A stretch of 64,000 nt of DNA, from positions 1-64,000 of the forward strand of contig CAUJIK010000015.1 of assembly GCA_963205255.1 (NCBI GenBank), given 5' to 3'. Both the position numbers and the translations under genes were made by a program. Under the pieces are notes generated by a model. It was not told the origin of the DNA and did no database searches. It worked only from the letters and a program-made list of their open reading frames with translations. The DNA is from Pseudomonadota bacterium. Lineage in GTDB: Bacteria > Pseudomonadota > Gammaproteobacteria > Steroidobacterales > Steroidobacteraceae. Each line of letters opens with the position of its first letter. The first letter of the stretch is position 1. Positions 8,157-16,885 of this stretch are shown one piece after another.

Positions 8157-8876
8157 CTACGCTGACTGCCGCGCGCCGAAAAGCGCCGTGCCGATACGCA
8201 GCAGCGTGGCGCCTTCGGCAACGGCCGCCGCGAGGTCGCCGCTCATGCCCATGGAAAGGGTGTCGAGGCCGAGCCCGGTGGCATTGGCCTGTTCCAGCAG
8301 CTGCCGCATGCGGGCGAAGAGCGCATGCTGCGTGGCGGAGTCAGCCTCGTAGGGCAGCATGCACATGAGCCCGCGCAGCGCCAGCCGTGGCAACTGCGCC
8401 ACAGCCGCCAGCAGCTGCGGTACGTCCGCGGGCGCGACGCCGCCCTTGCTGGCTTCCCCGGCGATGTTGACCTGCAGGCATACATTGAGCGGCGGGGCGT
8501 AATGAGGCCGCTGCTCCGCCAGGCGCTCGGCCACGCGCAGCCGGTCGACGCCATGCACCCAGTCGAAATGCTCCGCGATGGGGCGGGTCTTGTTGGCCTG
8601 GACGCGGCCGATGAAATGCCAGACCGGCGCGCGCTGGCGCAGCGCCTCGATCTTCGGCAGCGCTTCGGCGAGGTAGTTCTCGCCGAACTGTGTGAACCCG
8701 GCGTCCATGGCCTCGAGCAGGCGCGCCGCCGTTTGCCCCTTGCTCACGGCCAGTACCGTGATCGAACGCACATCCCGCCCGCCGGCCTCGGCCGCCGCGG
8801 CGACACGGGCCAGCACCCGCGCGCGGTTGGCGGCGATGCCGGATTCGGGGGGTGAATTCTGCGGAGTGCTTAACAT
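8157..8876 (-). CDS. yggS: YggS family pyridoxal-phosphate homeostasis protein
   Basis: YggS/PLPBP is a PLP-binding protein with an alanine-racemase-like TIM barrel and no known catalytic activity; it buffers PLP. The 239-residue protein contains the PLP lysine in LAVSKGQ, the GENYLAEALPK motif, WHFIGRVQANK, and the C-terminal SMGMSGDLAAAVAEGATLLRIGTALFG phosphate-binding end. It is the first gene of the yggS-proC-yggT operon and diverges from pilT across a 52-base gap. The same gene neighbourhood occurs in Pseudomonas. Confidence 0.95.
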   Translation of the reverse strand: MLSTPQNSPPESGIAANRARVLARVAAAAEAGGRDVRSITVLAVSKGQTAARLLEAMDAGFTQFGENYLAEALPKIEALRQRAPVWHFIGRVQANKTRPIAEHFDWVHGVDRLRVAERLAEQRPHYAPPLNVCLQVNIAGEASKGGVAPADVPQLLAAVAQLPRLALRGLMCMLPYEADSATQHALFARMRQLLEQANATGLGLDTLSMGMSGDLAAAVAEGATLLRIGTALFGARQSA

Positions 8877-8928
8877 AGGGAGTGCCGATGGCCTGAACTA
8901 TACTGGCTCGGACCCTTTCGGAGCTCCC
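8877..8928 (+). promoter_or_regulatory. Divergent yggS/pilT promoter region
   Basis: This 52-base gap separates the two divergent starts. TATACT at 8899-8904 is a good -10 hexamer for pilT, placing the transcript start about 18 bases before the ATG. I see no matching -35 at normal spacing; TTAACA at 8870 is too far away. The region is otherwise plain. Confidence 0.3.
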
Positions 8929-9969
8929 ATGGCCCTGGATATCGCCCAGCTCTTGGCTTTCGCCGTTAAGAACCACGCTTCGGACCTGCATCTGTCCGCG
9001 GGCGTTCCCCCGATGATCCGCGTCGACGGCGACATGAAGCGCGTCAACATGCCGGCACTGACCCACAAGGAAGTGCACAGCATGGTGTACGACATCATGA
9101 ACGACAAGCAGCGCAAGGCCTACGAGGAATTCTTCGAAACCGACTTCTCCTTCGAGAGCCCGAAGCTGGCGCGCTACCGCGTCAACGCCTTCAACCAGAA
9201 CCGCGGCGCCGGCGCCGTGTTCCGCAGCATTCCCTCGGTGATCATGAGCCTGGACGATCTGGGCACGCCGAAGATCTTCCGCGACCTGTGCATGCTGCCG
9301 CGCGGGCTGGTGCTGGTCACCGGCCCCACCGGCTCAGGCAAGTCCACCACGCTCGCGGGCATGATCGACCACTGCAACGACAACCGCCCCGACCACATCA
9401 TCACCATCGAAGACCCGATCGAGTTCGTGCACGAGTCCAAGCGCTGTCTGATCAACCAGCGTGAGGTGCGCCGCGACACGCTGGGTTTCTCCGAGGCGCT
9501 GCGTTCGGCGCTGCGCGAGGACCCGGACATCATCCTGGTTGGTGAAATGCGCGACCTCGAGACCATTCGCCTCGCGCTCACCGCCGCCGAGACCGGCCAC
9601 CTGGTGTTCGGCACCCTGCACACCAGCTCCGCCGCCAAGACCATCGACCGCGTCGTGGACGTGTTCCCCGCCGCCGAGAAGGACATGGTACGTTCCATGC
9701 TCTCCGAGTCGCTGCGCGCGGTGATCTCGCAGACCCTGCTGAAGAAGATCGGCGGCGGCCGCGCGGCGGCGCACGAGATCATGATCGGCACTCCTGCCAT
9801 CCGGAACCTGATCCGCGAAGGCAAGATCGCGCAGATGTATTCATCCATCCAGACCGGACAGAAGGATGGCATGCAGACCCTCGACCAGTGCCTCACGGAG
9901 CTGGTGCAGAAGGGCGTGGTGAGCAAGGAAGAAGCGCGTTTCAAGGCCGCCAACAAGGACGCCCTGTAA
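8929..9969 (+). CDS. pilT: Type IV pilus retraction ATPase PilT
   Basis: PilT is the hexameric cytoplasmic ATPase that depolymerises type IV pili and powers twitching. Starting at ATG 8929 gives 346 residues, matching the family (about 344); the ORF track extension to 8692 overlaps yggS and is rejected. Walker A is GPTGSGKSTT near residue 135, followed by the Asp box (TIEDPIEF), Walker B (DIILVGEMRD) and the His box (TGHLVFGTLHT). The retraction-specific AIRNLIREGK motif is intact, distinguishing it from the next two genes. pilU follows after zero bases. Confidence 0.97.
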   Translation: MALDIAQLLAFAVKNHASDLHLSAGVPPMIRVDGDMKRVNMPALTHKEVHSMVYDIMNDKQRKAYEEFFETDFSFESPKLARYRVNAFNQNRGAGAVFRSIPSVIMSLDDLGTPKIFRDLCMLPRGLVLVTGPTGSGKSTTLAGMIDHCNDNRPDHIITIEDPIEFVHESKRCLINQREVRRDTLGFSEALRSALREDPDIILVGEMRDLETIRLALTAAETGHLVFGTLHTSSAAKTIDRVVDVFPAAEKDMVRSMLSESLRAVISQTLLKKIGGGRAAAHEIMIGTPAIRNLIREGKIAQMYSSIQTGQKDGMQTLDQCLTELVQKGVVSKEEARFKAANKDAL

Positions 9970-11124
9970 ATGGATCGCGAACAAGCCATCAAGCTGATGC
10001 AGGATCTGCTGCGTCGCGTCGTGGAGCGCTCGGCTTCGGACCTTTTCATCACCGCCGGCTTTCCACCGGCCGTGAAGGTCGACGGCGAGATCCGCCCGCA
10101 GACCGAACGCGCGCTCAGCGGCGAGCAGTCCGCGGTGCTGGTGCGCTCCATCATGAACGACCGGCAGTCGAAGGAATTCGACGCCACCAAGGAATGCAAT
10201 TTCGCGATCGCGCCGCCAGGGATAGGCCGCTTCCGCGTCAGCGCCTTCCAGCAGCAGGGGCAGGTGGGCTGCGTGATCCGCCTCATCAACCCGACGATTC
10301 CCACCTTCGAGGATCTGGACCTGCCGCCCATCCTCAAGGAAGTGGTGCTGTCCAAGCGCGGTCTTACCATCATCGTCGGCGGCACCGGCTCGGGCAAATC
10401 CACCACGCTTGCCGCGATGGTGGGCTACCGCAACGAGAAGACCCGCGGCCACATCATCACCATCGAGGATCCGGTCGAATATATCCACCCGCACAAGGGT
10501 TGCGTGATCACGCACCGAGAAGTGGGCGTGGATACCGACAACTGGCACAACGCGCTGAAGAACACGCTGCGTCAGGCGCCGGACGTGATCCTCATCGGCG
10601 AGATCCGCGACCGAGAGACCATGGAATACGGTATCCAGTTCGCCGAGACCGGCCACCTGGTGCTTGCGACGCTGCACGCCAACAGCTCCAACCAGGCACT
10701 GGATCGCATCATCAACTTCTTCCCCGAGGAGAAGCGCGAGCAGCTGCTGATGGATCTGTCGCTGAACATCCGCGGCCTGATCTCGCAGCGCCTGGTGCCG
10801 CGCGAGGGCGGAAAGGGCCGCATCGCGGCCACCGAGATCATGCTCAATTCGCCGCTGATCCAGGACCTCATCTTCAAGGGCGAGGTGCACAAGATCAAGG
10901 AAGTCATGGCGCGCTCCACGCGCATCGGCATGAAGACCTTCGATCAATGCCTGTTCGAGCTCTACGAAGGTGGGTTCATCTCCTACGATGACGCCATCCG
11001 CAACGCGGACTCGAAGAACGAACTGCGCCTGCGCGTGAAGCTGGAAAGCAAGCGCGATTCCCGGCCGGCCGACGATGCCGGCGGCCTGTCGCTGATGGAT
11101 GAAGAAGAGGGCAGAAGCCTGTGA
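9970..11124 (+). CDS. pilU: PilT/PilU-type retraction ATPase, PilU
   Basis: This 384-residue ATPase is a PilT paralogue of the PilU type, known to assist PilT in retraction under load. It carries Walker A GGTGSGKSTT, the Asp box TIEDPVEYIHPHKGC, Walker B DVILIGEIRD and LVLATLHANSSNQALDRIINFF. The PilT AIRNLIR motif is replaced by LIQDLIFKGEVHKIKEVM, as expected for PilU. The C-terminal 40 residues are charged and divergent. It starts immediately after the pilT stop, and its own stop overlaps the next start (GTGA). Confidence 0.93.
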   Translation: MDREQAIKLMQDLLRRVVERSASDLFITAGFPPAVKVDGEIRPQTERALSGEQSAVLVRSIMNDRQSKEFDATKECNFAIAPPGIGRFRVSAFQQQGQVGCVIRLINPTIPTFEDLDLPPILKEVVLSKRGLTIIVGGTGSGKSTTLAAMVGYRNEKTRGHIITIEDPVEYIHPHKGCVITHREVGVDTDNWHNALKNTLRQAPDVILIGEIRDRETMEYGIQFAETGHLVLATLHANSSNQALDRIINFFPEEKREQLLMDLSLNIRGLISQRLVPREGGKGRIAATEIMLNSPLIQDLIFKGEVHKIKEVMARSTRIGMKTFDQCLFELYEGGFISYDDAIRNADSKNELRLRVKLESKRDSRPADDAGGLSLMDEEEGRSL

Positions 11125-12233
11125 ACAGCCCGATGGAAGAGACCGACGATTTCAAGGCCGACGCCGCAACGTCCGGTTTCAAGATCCGGCCATTGTTCAA
11201 GCTCATGGTCGAGCGCAAGGCCTCGGACCTGTTCTTCACCTCCAACGCCCCGATCAAGATCAAGATCGAAGGCCAGATCCACTCGATCAACAAGCAGGTG
11301 CTCACGCCCGAATACGTGCGCGCCGCCGCCTTCGGGCTCATGACGCCGGAGCAGATCGAATATTTCCAGCGCGAGCTGGAGATCGACTTCGCGCTGTCCG
11401 AGCCGGGACTGGGCCGTTTCCGCGTCGCGATCTTCTACCAGCGCGGCTATCCGGCCATGGTGATGCGCTACATCACCGCCGACATGCCGCGCCTGGACCA
11501 GCTCGGCGTGCCCGAGGTGCTCACCGACCTCGCGCGCCACAAGCGCGGCCTGATCCTCATGGTCGGCGCCACCGGCAGTGGCAAGTCCACCTCGCTCGCA
11601 GCGATGATCAACTACCGCAACGAGCATTTCTCGGATCACATCGTCACCATCGAGGATCCGATCGAATTCCTGCATACCAACAAGCGCTCCATCGTCAACC
11701 AGCGCGAAGTGGGGCTCGACACCAAGACCTACGCCCGCGCCCTGCGCGGCGTGATGCGCGCGGCGCCCGATGTCATCCTCATCGGCGAGATCCGCGACCG
11801 CGAAAGCATGGAGGCGGCCATCAACCTCTCCGGCACCGGCCATCTGGTGCTGGCGACGCTGCATGCGAACAACTGCGCCGAGACCATGGACCGCATCATC
11901 AACATGTTCCCGCATGAGCAGCACCCGCAGGTGCTGCTGGACATGTCGCAGTACCTGCGCGCCATCCTCGGCCAGCGCCTGGTGCCCGGCGTGGACGGCC
12001 GGCGCGTGGCGGCGGTGGAGATCATGATCAACACGCCGCACATCTCCGAGCTGATCCGCAAGGGCGACGTGGGCTCCATCAAGGAATCGATCCGCAACAG
12101 CGGCGAGAAGGGCATCCAGAGTTTCGATGCCGCGCTGGTGTCGCTCTACAAGGCCGGCCGCATCAGTCTGGAAGATGCGCTCGCCAATGCCGATTCGCGC
12201 ACGAATCTCGAGGCGACGATCAACTTCGGCTAG
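11121..12233 (+). CDS. Second PilU-like pilus retraction ATPase
   Basis: A third tandem secretion-type ATPase of 370 residues starts at GTG 11121 inside the pilU stop. It keeps Walker A GATGSGKSTS, the Asp box TIEDPIEFLHTNKRS, Walker B DVILIGEIRD, and LVLATLHANNCAETMDRIINMF. Like PilU it lacks AIRNLIR (HISELIRKGDVGSIKESI). Its N-terminal domain (FKLMVERKASDLFFTSNAPIKI) is as close to Pseudomonas PilU as the preceding gene by eye, so which one is the orthologue is unclear. The stop TAG lies within a CTAG shared with the convergent czcC stop. Confidence 0.9.
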   Translation: MNSPMEETDDFKADAATSGFKIRPLFKLMVERKASDLFFTSNAPIKIKIEGQIHSINKQVLTPEYVRAAAFGLMTPEQIEYFQRELEIDFALSEPGLGRFRVAIFYQRGYPAMVMRYITADMPRLDQLGVPEVLTDLARHKRGLILMVGATGSGKSTSLAAMINYRNEHFSDHIVTIEDPIEFLHTNKRSIVNQREVGLDTKTYARALRGVMRAAPDVILIGEIRDRESMEAAINLSGTGHLVLATLHANNCAETMDRIINMFPHEQHPQVLLDMSQYLRAILGQRLVPGVDGRRVAAVEIMINTPHISELIRKGDVGSIKESIRNSGEKGIQSFDAALVSLYKAGRISLEDALANADSRTNLEATINFG

Positions 12234-13489
12234 CGCCTGGCGTCGTCGTGCGCATCGTCGTGATGCGGCGCGTCCCACAGCACATGCGCATCGAGCAGCA
12301 CGCGCGCATGCGCGCGCAGCGCGGCCACCCGGGAAGATTCGGCCAGCTGCTGGGTTTCCAGCGCCGCGCGCCGCGAGTTGAACAGCGTGGTGCTGTCGAA
12401 TTCCCCAAGCGTGTAGCCGCGCGCCACGGCGTCGGCGGTTTCCTGTGCTTGCCGCAACGCGGCGGAAAGTTCCTGCCAGGCCTGCTGGCTCAGCCGCGCT
12501 TCGTGCACGGCCACGCGCGCCGCGGATTCGACGGCCAGCCGCGTTCCGGTGGCGGTGCTGGCCGCGGCGCGCGCCTGGCTGCGGCTCAGCGCCGCGCTGG
12601 CTGATCGGGCGCTTCCGCCCAGTGGCAGCGACATCCGCAGGCCGACGACCTTGCGGTTGCCATCCAGGTTGTCGCTGTACATCAGTCCGATGGTCGGGTC
12701 GGCAAGGCGCTCGCGCCCGGCCCGCTCGGCGGCAAGGCTCGCGGCGGCGGCGCGGGTGTCAGCCAGGGTGGTCTCGTGGTTGGCATCGATGATGCGCTCG
12801 ATCCACACCTCATCGTCTTCCGGCAGCCCGGCGGGCTCCGCAAGCTGTGCGGGCGCGGCGCTGGCCAGATGCGGGAACTCGCGTGTCAGCGCCTCTCTGG
12901 CCTGCATGGTCTGCCGCGCCGCTTCGCCGCGCATGGCCTGCAGACGCCGGGTCTCCGTCATGGCCAGCTGCAATTCCAGGCGCGCCGCATCGCCCGCCTC
13001 CACGCGCCGCTGCACCACCTGCTGCTGCGCGGTGAGCAGCGCCAGCTGGTCGTCCAGCAGGCGCAGCGCCTTCTCGGCGTCGAGCCAGCCGAACCACAGA
13101 TCCAGCAGTGTGCGGCTGGCCTCGTGCCAGTTGTCCAGATAGGCCAGCTCTCCGATCTCGCGCGCCTGTGCGCCGATGCGCCGGTCGAGCGAGGTTTTCC
13201 ACGGCCAGCGCACGCCGCGCTGCAGTCCGTATTCCTGTTCGGTGTACGGGATGCCGGCTGGGTCGGTGCGCCGCTGGCTCAGCGCGGAGACTTCCCACTC
13301 ATGCGTGCCGGCGCGCAGCTGGCGCTCCAGCGCCTGGCCCTCGGGGATGGATTCATGGGCGGCCTGCAATCGCGGCGCCTGCTCCAGTGCCTGCCGCACT
13401 TCGGCTTCCGGCGGCAGCGAAAGCGGCGGCGACGCGGCGGCCAGGACTGTCGGCAGCGCGAGCATGGCCCATGTGCACAGGGCTCTCAC
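12230..13489 (-). CDS. czcC: Outer-membrane efflux channel, TolC/CzcC family
   Basis: This is the outer-membrane factor of a tripartite heavy-metal efflux system. Starting at GTG 13489 it has 419 residues and a clean signal peptide (ALCTWAMLALPTVLAAASPP). That GTG overlaps the DUF3240 stop (GTGA), which favours it over the longer frame in the track. Two long coiled-coil OEP repeats rich in Ala, Leu, Gln and Arg are visible (LLDDQLALLTAQQQVVQRRVEAGDAARLEL and AALRQAQETADAVARGYTLGEFD, the latter carrying the conserved YxxGEFD-type end). It is the last gene of the operon and its stop shares a CTAG with the convergent pilU-like gene. Confidence 0.88.
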   Translation of the reverse strand: MRALCTWAMLALPTVLAAASPPLSLPPEAEVRQALEQAPRLQAAHESIPEGQALERQLRAGTHEWEVSALSQRRTDPAGIPYTEQEYGLQRGVRWPWKTSLDRRIGAQAREIGELAYLDNWHEASRTLLDLWFGWLDAEKALRLLDDQLALLTAQQQVVQRRVEAGDAARLELQLAMTETRRLQAMRGEAARQTMQAREALTREFPHLASAAPAQLAEPAGLPEDDEVWIERIIDANHETTLADTRAAAASLAAERAGRERLADPTIGLMYSDNLDGNRKVVGLRMSLPLGGSARSASAALSRSQARAAASTATGTRLAVESAARVAVHEARLSQQAWQELSAALRQAQETADAVARGYTLGEFDSTTLFNSRRAALETQQLAESSRVAALRAHARVLLDAHVLWDAPHHDDAHDDARR

Positions 13490-13809
13490 GCCAGCCTCCC
13501 GAAGCCGTTGACCGGTGTGCTCCACCAGGCCACTTCGTCACTGGTTATCTGTTCGCGCAGCACGGCGAGCAGTGGTTCGCGATGTTCATCGAGCAGCGGC
13601 ACCTGCAGCACGCAGCGCCGCGCACGCCCCCGTACCTGCTCGATGCTCGAGTGCAGGCGCGTGCCCGCGCCGAAGCCCTCGGCGTCAAAGGTCGTAAGGC
13701 CGCTGACCCATTGCGGTTGCCCCTGCAGGATGTCGATCAGTTCCTCTTCGAGGTTTGCCGGGCCGCAGATGGTGAGCAGGCAATCGAAGGTTCTGGCGGC
13801 GGTCTCCAT
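13486..13809 (-). CDS. DUF3240 protein of metal-efflux operons
   Basis: This 107-residue cytoplasmic protein appears to be a DUF3240 member, a family usually found beside czcA/cusA genes and suspected to have a PII-like ferredoxin fold. Supporting features are the N-terminal FDCLLTICGPANLEEELIDIL, the central VRGRARRCVLQVPL and the terminal ITSDEVAWWSTPVNGFGRLA. Its ATG directly follows the czcA TAG, and its stop overlaps the czcC start. A sensing or regulatory role toward the pump is a guess; no metal-binding cluster of His or Cys is present. Confidence 0.7.
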   Translation of the reverse strand: METAARTFDCLLTICGPANLEEELIDILQGQPQWVSGLTTFDAEGFGAGTRLHSSIEQVRGRARRCVLQVPLLDEHREPLLAVLREQITSDEVAWWSTPVNGFGRLA

Positions 13810-16800
13810 CTACTTCTCCAGGCCGAAGCGGCGGAACAGCGCCGGCAGCAGCACCAGCGTCAGCGCGGTTGAACTGACCAGTCCGCCGATCACCACGATG
13901 GCCAGCGGCTTCTGGATCTCGGAGCCGGGGCCGGTGGCGATCAGCAGCGGCACCAGTCCGAAGGCGGCGATGCTGGCCGTCATCAGCACCGGGCGCAGGC
14001 GCCGCACCGCGCCGCCGCGCACCACCTCGTCCAGCGCCAGGCCGCGGGCGTGGAGCTGGTTGAAGTAGCTGATCATCACCAGGCCATTGAGCACGGCGAT
14101 GCCCATCAGGGCGATGAAGCCGACGGAGGCCGGCACCGAGAGATACTCGCCGGTCACCGCCAGCGCGAACACGCCGCCGACCAGCGCGAAGGGAATGTTC
14201 GCGAACACCAGCCCTGCCTGGCGCAGCGAACCCAGGGTGGCGAACAGCAGCAGGTAGATGAGCAGCAGGGCGACGGGCACCACCAGCATCAGCCGTTGCG
14301 CGGTGCGCTGCTGGTTCTCGAACTGGCCGCCCCAGGTGAGGCGGTAACCGCTGGGCAGCTCGATCTTCTCGCCGATGCGCGCCCTGGCTTCCTCGACGAA
14401 GCCCACCAGATCGCGGTCGCGCACATTGGCGCGCACCACCGTCATGCGCGTGCCGTTCTCGCGGTCCACCCGCACGGGGCCCGTGGTGCGTTCGAGGCGG
14501 GCCAGCCCGCTCAGCGGCAGGCTGCCGCCATCGTCCGCGGGCAGCGCCAGCTGCGCGAACAGCTCCGGCTGAAGTCCGTTCTCGTTGCCTCCCTGCGGCC
14601 CGCGCAGCAGCAGCGGCGAGCGGCGCCCCTGCTCGATGACGACGCCGGCAAGACGGCCCTCCAGCAATGCGCGCAGATCGTCCTGTACATCCTCGACGCT
14701 GAGGTCGGCCCGGCCGATCGCGGTGCGGTCCAGCGCAAGCTGCAGGTATTGCACGCCGGTGTTCTGCGTGGCGGTGACGTCCTCGCTGCCCTCCAGCGCT
14801 TCCAGCTCCACGGCGATGCCCGCTGCCAGTTCGTCCAGCACCGCAAGATCAGGTCCGAAGACTTTCACCGCCAGGTCGCCGCGCACGCCGGAGATCAGTT
14901 CGGACACGCGCATCTCGATGGGCTGCGTGAAGCTGGTGGCCACGCCGGGAAAGCGGTCGGTGACTTCACGTATGCGGTCGACCACCCAGGCCTTGTCGGC
15001 CTTGCGCCACTGGTTGCGCGGCTTGAGCTTGATGAACCCGTCGGTCTCGTTGGCGCCCATCGGGTCGAGGCCCAGCTCATCCGAGCCGAGCCGGGAGACG
15101 ATGCGCTCGATCTCCGGCACTTCGGCGAGCAGCACTTCCTGCATCTGCAGGTCCATCTCGGCCGAACGCGCCAGGCTGATGGACGGCAGCTTCTCGTGCT
15201 GTATCACCACGTCGCCTTCGTCCATGGTGGGCATGAAGGACTTGCCTATCATCAGGAACAGGCCGAGCGCGACGGCAAGCGTGACGCCCGCGGCGGCAAA
15301 CACGATTTTCTCGCGTGCCAGCGACCACTGGAGCAGCCGGCGGTAGCGCTGTTCGAGGATCTGCACCATCCGCGGCGGCTGGTGCGGCGTTCCCGCCAGC
15401 AGCCACGAGGCGGCCACCGGCACCACCGTCAGCGACAGCAGCAGCGAAGCCAGCAGCGCGAACACGATGGTCAGGGCCACCGGGCTGAAGAGCTTGCCCT
15501 CCAGCCCCTGCATGCTCAGCAGCGGCAGGAACACGATCGCGATGATGGCGATGCCGGCCGTGACCGGCGTCGCGACCTCGGCGGTGGCGCGATAGATCAC
15601 GTGCAGGCGCGACTGGGGCGGGCCGCTGTGCGTCTGTGCCTGGCGCGCCTCGATGTTCTCGACCACCACCACCGCGGCATCCACCAGCAGGCCGATGGCG
15701 ATGGCGAGGCCTCCCAGGGACATCAGGTCCGCCGACAAGCCATACAGATGCATGGCGAGGAAGGTGGCGACGGCGGCCAGCGGCAATATCAGCACCACGG
15801 CCGCCGCCGCGCGCAGGTTGCCGAGGAACAGGAACAGCAGGATCACCACCAGCACGGCCGCTTCAAGCAGCGCGCGGCTGACATTGCCGATGGCGCGCTC
15901 GACCAGTTCGCCGCGATCGTAGAAGGTGCTGATGGTCATGCCCGGCGGCAGCGTGGGCTCGATCTCGGCCAGCCGCTCGCGCACCCTCTCGACCACCTGC
16001 TGCGCGTTGGCGCCACGCAGGCCCAGCACCAGTCCTTCGACGGCCTCGCCCGTGCCCTGCTGGGTCACCATGCCATATCGCGTCAGGGCTCCGATGCGCA
16101 CCTCGGCGACTTCGCCCACGCGCACCACGCTGCCGCCGCGCCCCGCGATCACAATGGCGCGCACATCATCCAGCGTGCGCAGGTCCCCGTCGGCGCGCAC
16201 CAGCCAGGTCTCTTCGTTGTCCGGCAGGCGCCCGGCGCCGTCGCTGCGGTTGTTGCTTTCCAGCGCGGCGTGCAGCTGCCCGAGAGTGATGCCGCGGGCC
16301 GCGAGCGCGATGATGTCGGGCACCACCTCGAAGCTGCGCACGAAGCCGCCCAGCGCATTGACGTCGGCGACTCCGGGCAAGCCGCGCAATTGCGGGCGGA
16401 TGGTCCAGTCCAGCGCCGTGCGCTTCTCTTCGAGGGAGTGGGGCCCCTCCAGCGTGAACATGAACATGTCCGACAGCGGCGTGGAGATCGGCGCAAGGCC
16501 GCCGGTGGCCGTGGCCGGCAGACTGTCCTGCACGCCGGCCAGGCGTTCGCTGACCTGCTGGCGCGCCCAGTAGATATCGGTGCCGTCGACGAAATCCAGT
16601 GTGATGTCGGCGATGGCGTACTTGGAGCGCGACCTCAGGATGGTCTGGCCGGGAATGCCCAGCAGCTCCTGCTCGATGGGCGCCGCGATGCGCGTCTCCA
16701 CTTCCTCGGGAGTCATGCCGGGCGCCTTCATGATCACCTTCACCTGGGTGGTGGAGATGTCGGGAAAGGCGTCGATGGACAGCGAACGCGCGGCCCATAT

Positions 16801-16881
16801 GCCGACTCCGAGCAGCAGCAGGGTCAGTACTACTACCAGCAGGCGCTGCGACAGTGAGAGGGCGACGAGACGCGAGAGCAT
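13810..16881 (-). CDS. czcA: Heavy-metal RND efflux pump, CzcA/CusA family
   Basis: This is the inner-membrane proton-driven pump of the HME-RND family, about 1023 residues from ATG 16881 (MLSRLVALSLSQRLLVVVL); the track extension to 17058 overlaps czcB and is rejected. Features include TM1 at the start, the IAAPIEQELLGIPG pore-domain motif, the DGTDIYWARQQV signature, and TM4 with GLAIAIGLLVDAAVVVVE. The Asp in TM4 is present, but the CzcA-type DFG is missing, so TM4 looks more like CusA. Few methionines occur at CusA-type sites, so metal specificity is open. The second half repeats the RND fold and ends PALFRRFGLEK. Confidence 0.92.
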   Translation of the reverse strand: MLSRLVALSLSQRLLVVVLTLLLLGVGIWAARSLSIDAFPDISTTQVKVIMKAPGMTPEEVETRIAAPIEQELLGIPGQTILRSRSKYAIADITLDFVDGTDIYWARQQVSERLAGVQDSLPATATGGLAPISTPLSDMFMFTLEGPHSLEEKRTALDWTIRPQLRGLPGVADVNALGGFVRSFEVVPDIIALAARGITLGQLHAALESNNRSDGAGRLPDNEETWLVRADGDLRTLDDVRAIVIAGRGGSVVRVGEVAEVRIGALTRYGMVTQQGTGEAVEGLVLGLRGANAQQVVERVRERLAEIEPTLPPGMTISTFYDRGELVERAIGNVSRALLEAAVLVVILLFLFLGNLRAAAAVVLILPLAAVATFLAMHLYGLSADLMSLGGLAIAIGLLVDAAVVVVENIEARQAQTHSGPPQSRLHVIYRATAEVATPVTAGIAIIAIVFLPLLSMQGLEGKLFSPVALTIVFALLASLLLSLTVVPVAASWLLAGTPHQPPRMVQILEQRYRRLLQWSLAREKIVFAAAGVTLAVALGLFLMIGKSFMPTMDEGDVVIQHEKLPSISLARSAEMDLQMQEVLLAEVPEIERIVSRLGSDELGLDPMGANETDGFIKLKPRNQWRKADKAWVVDRIREVTDRFPGVATSFTQPIEMRVSELISGVRGDLAVKVFGPDLAVLDELAAGIAVELEALEGSEDVTATQNTGVQYLQLALDRTAIGRADLSVEDVQDDLRALLEGRLAGVVIEQGRRSPLLLRGPQGGNENGLQPELFAQLALPADDGGSLPLSGLARLERTTGPVRVDRENGTRMTVVRANVRDRDLVGFVEEARARIGEKIELPSGYRLTWGGQFENQQRTAQRLMLVVPVALLLIYLLLFATLGSLRQAGLVFANIPFALVGGVFALAVTGEYLSVPASVGFIALMGIAVLNGLVMISYFNQLHARGLALDEVVRGGAVRRLRPVLMTASIAAFGLVPLLIATGPGSEIQKPLAIVVIGGLVSSTALTLVLLPALFRRFGLEK

Positions 16882-16885
16882 GATC

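Noticed and set aside
14050-16857. 935-aa plus-strand ORF opposite czcA
   Set aside because: Antisense shadow; the composition is dominated by His, Arg, Gln and Asp-His repeats, while the opposite strand encodes a clear RND pump.
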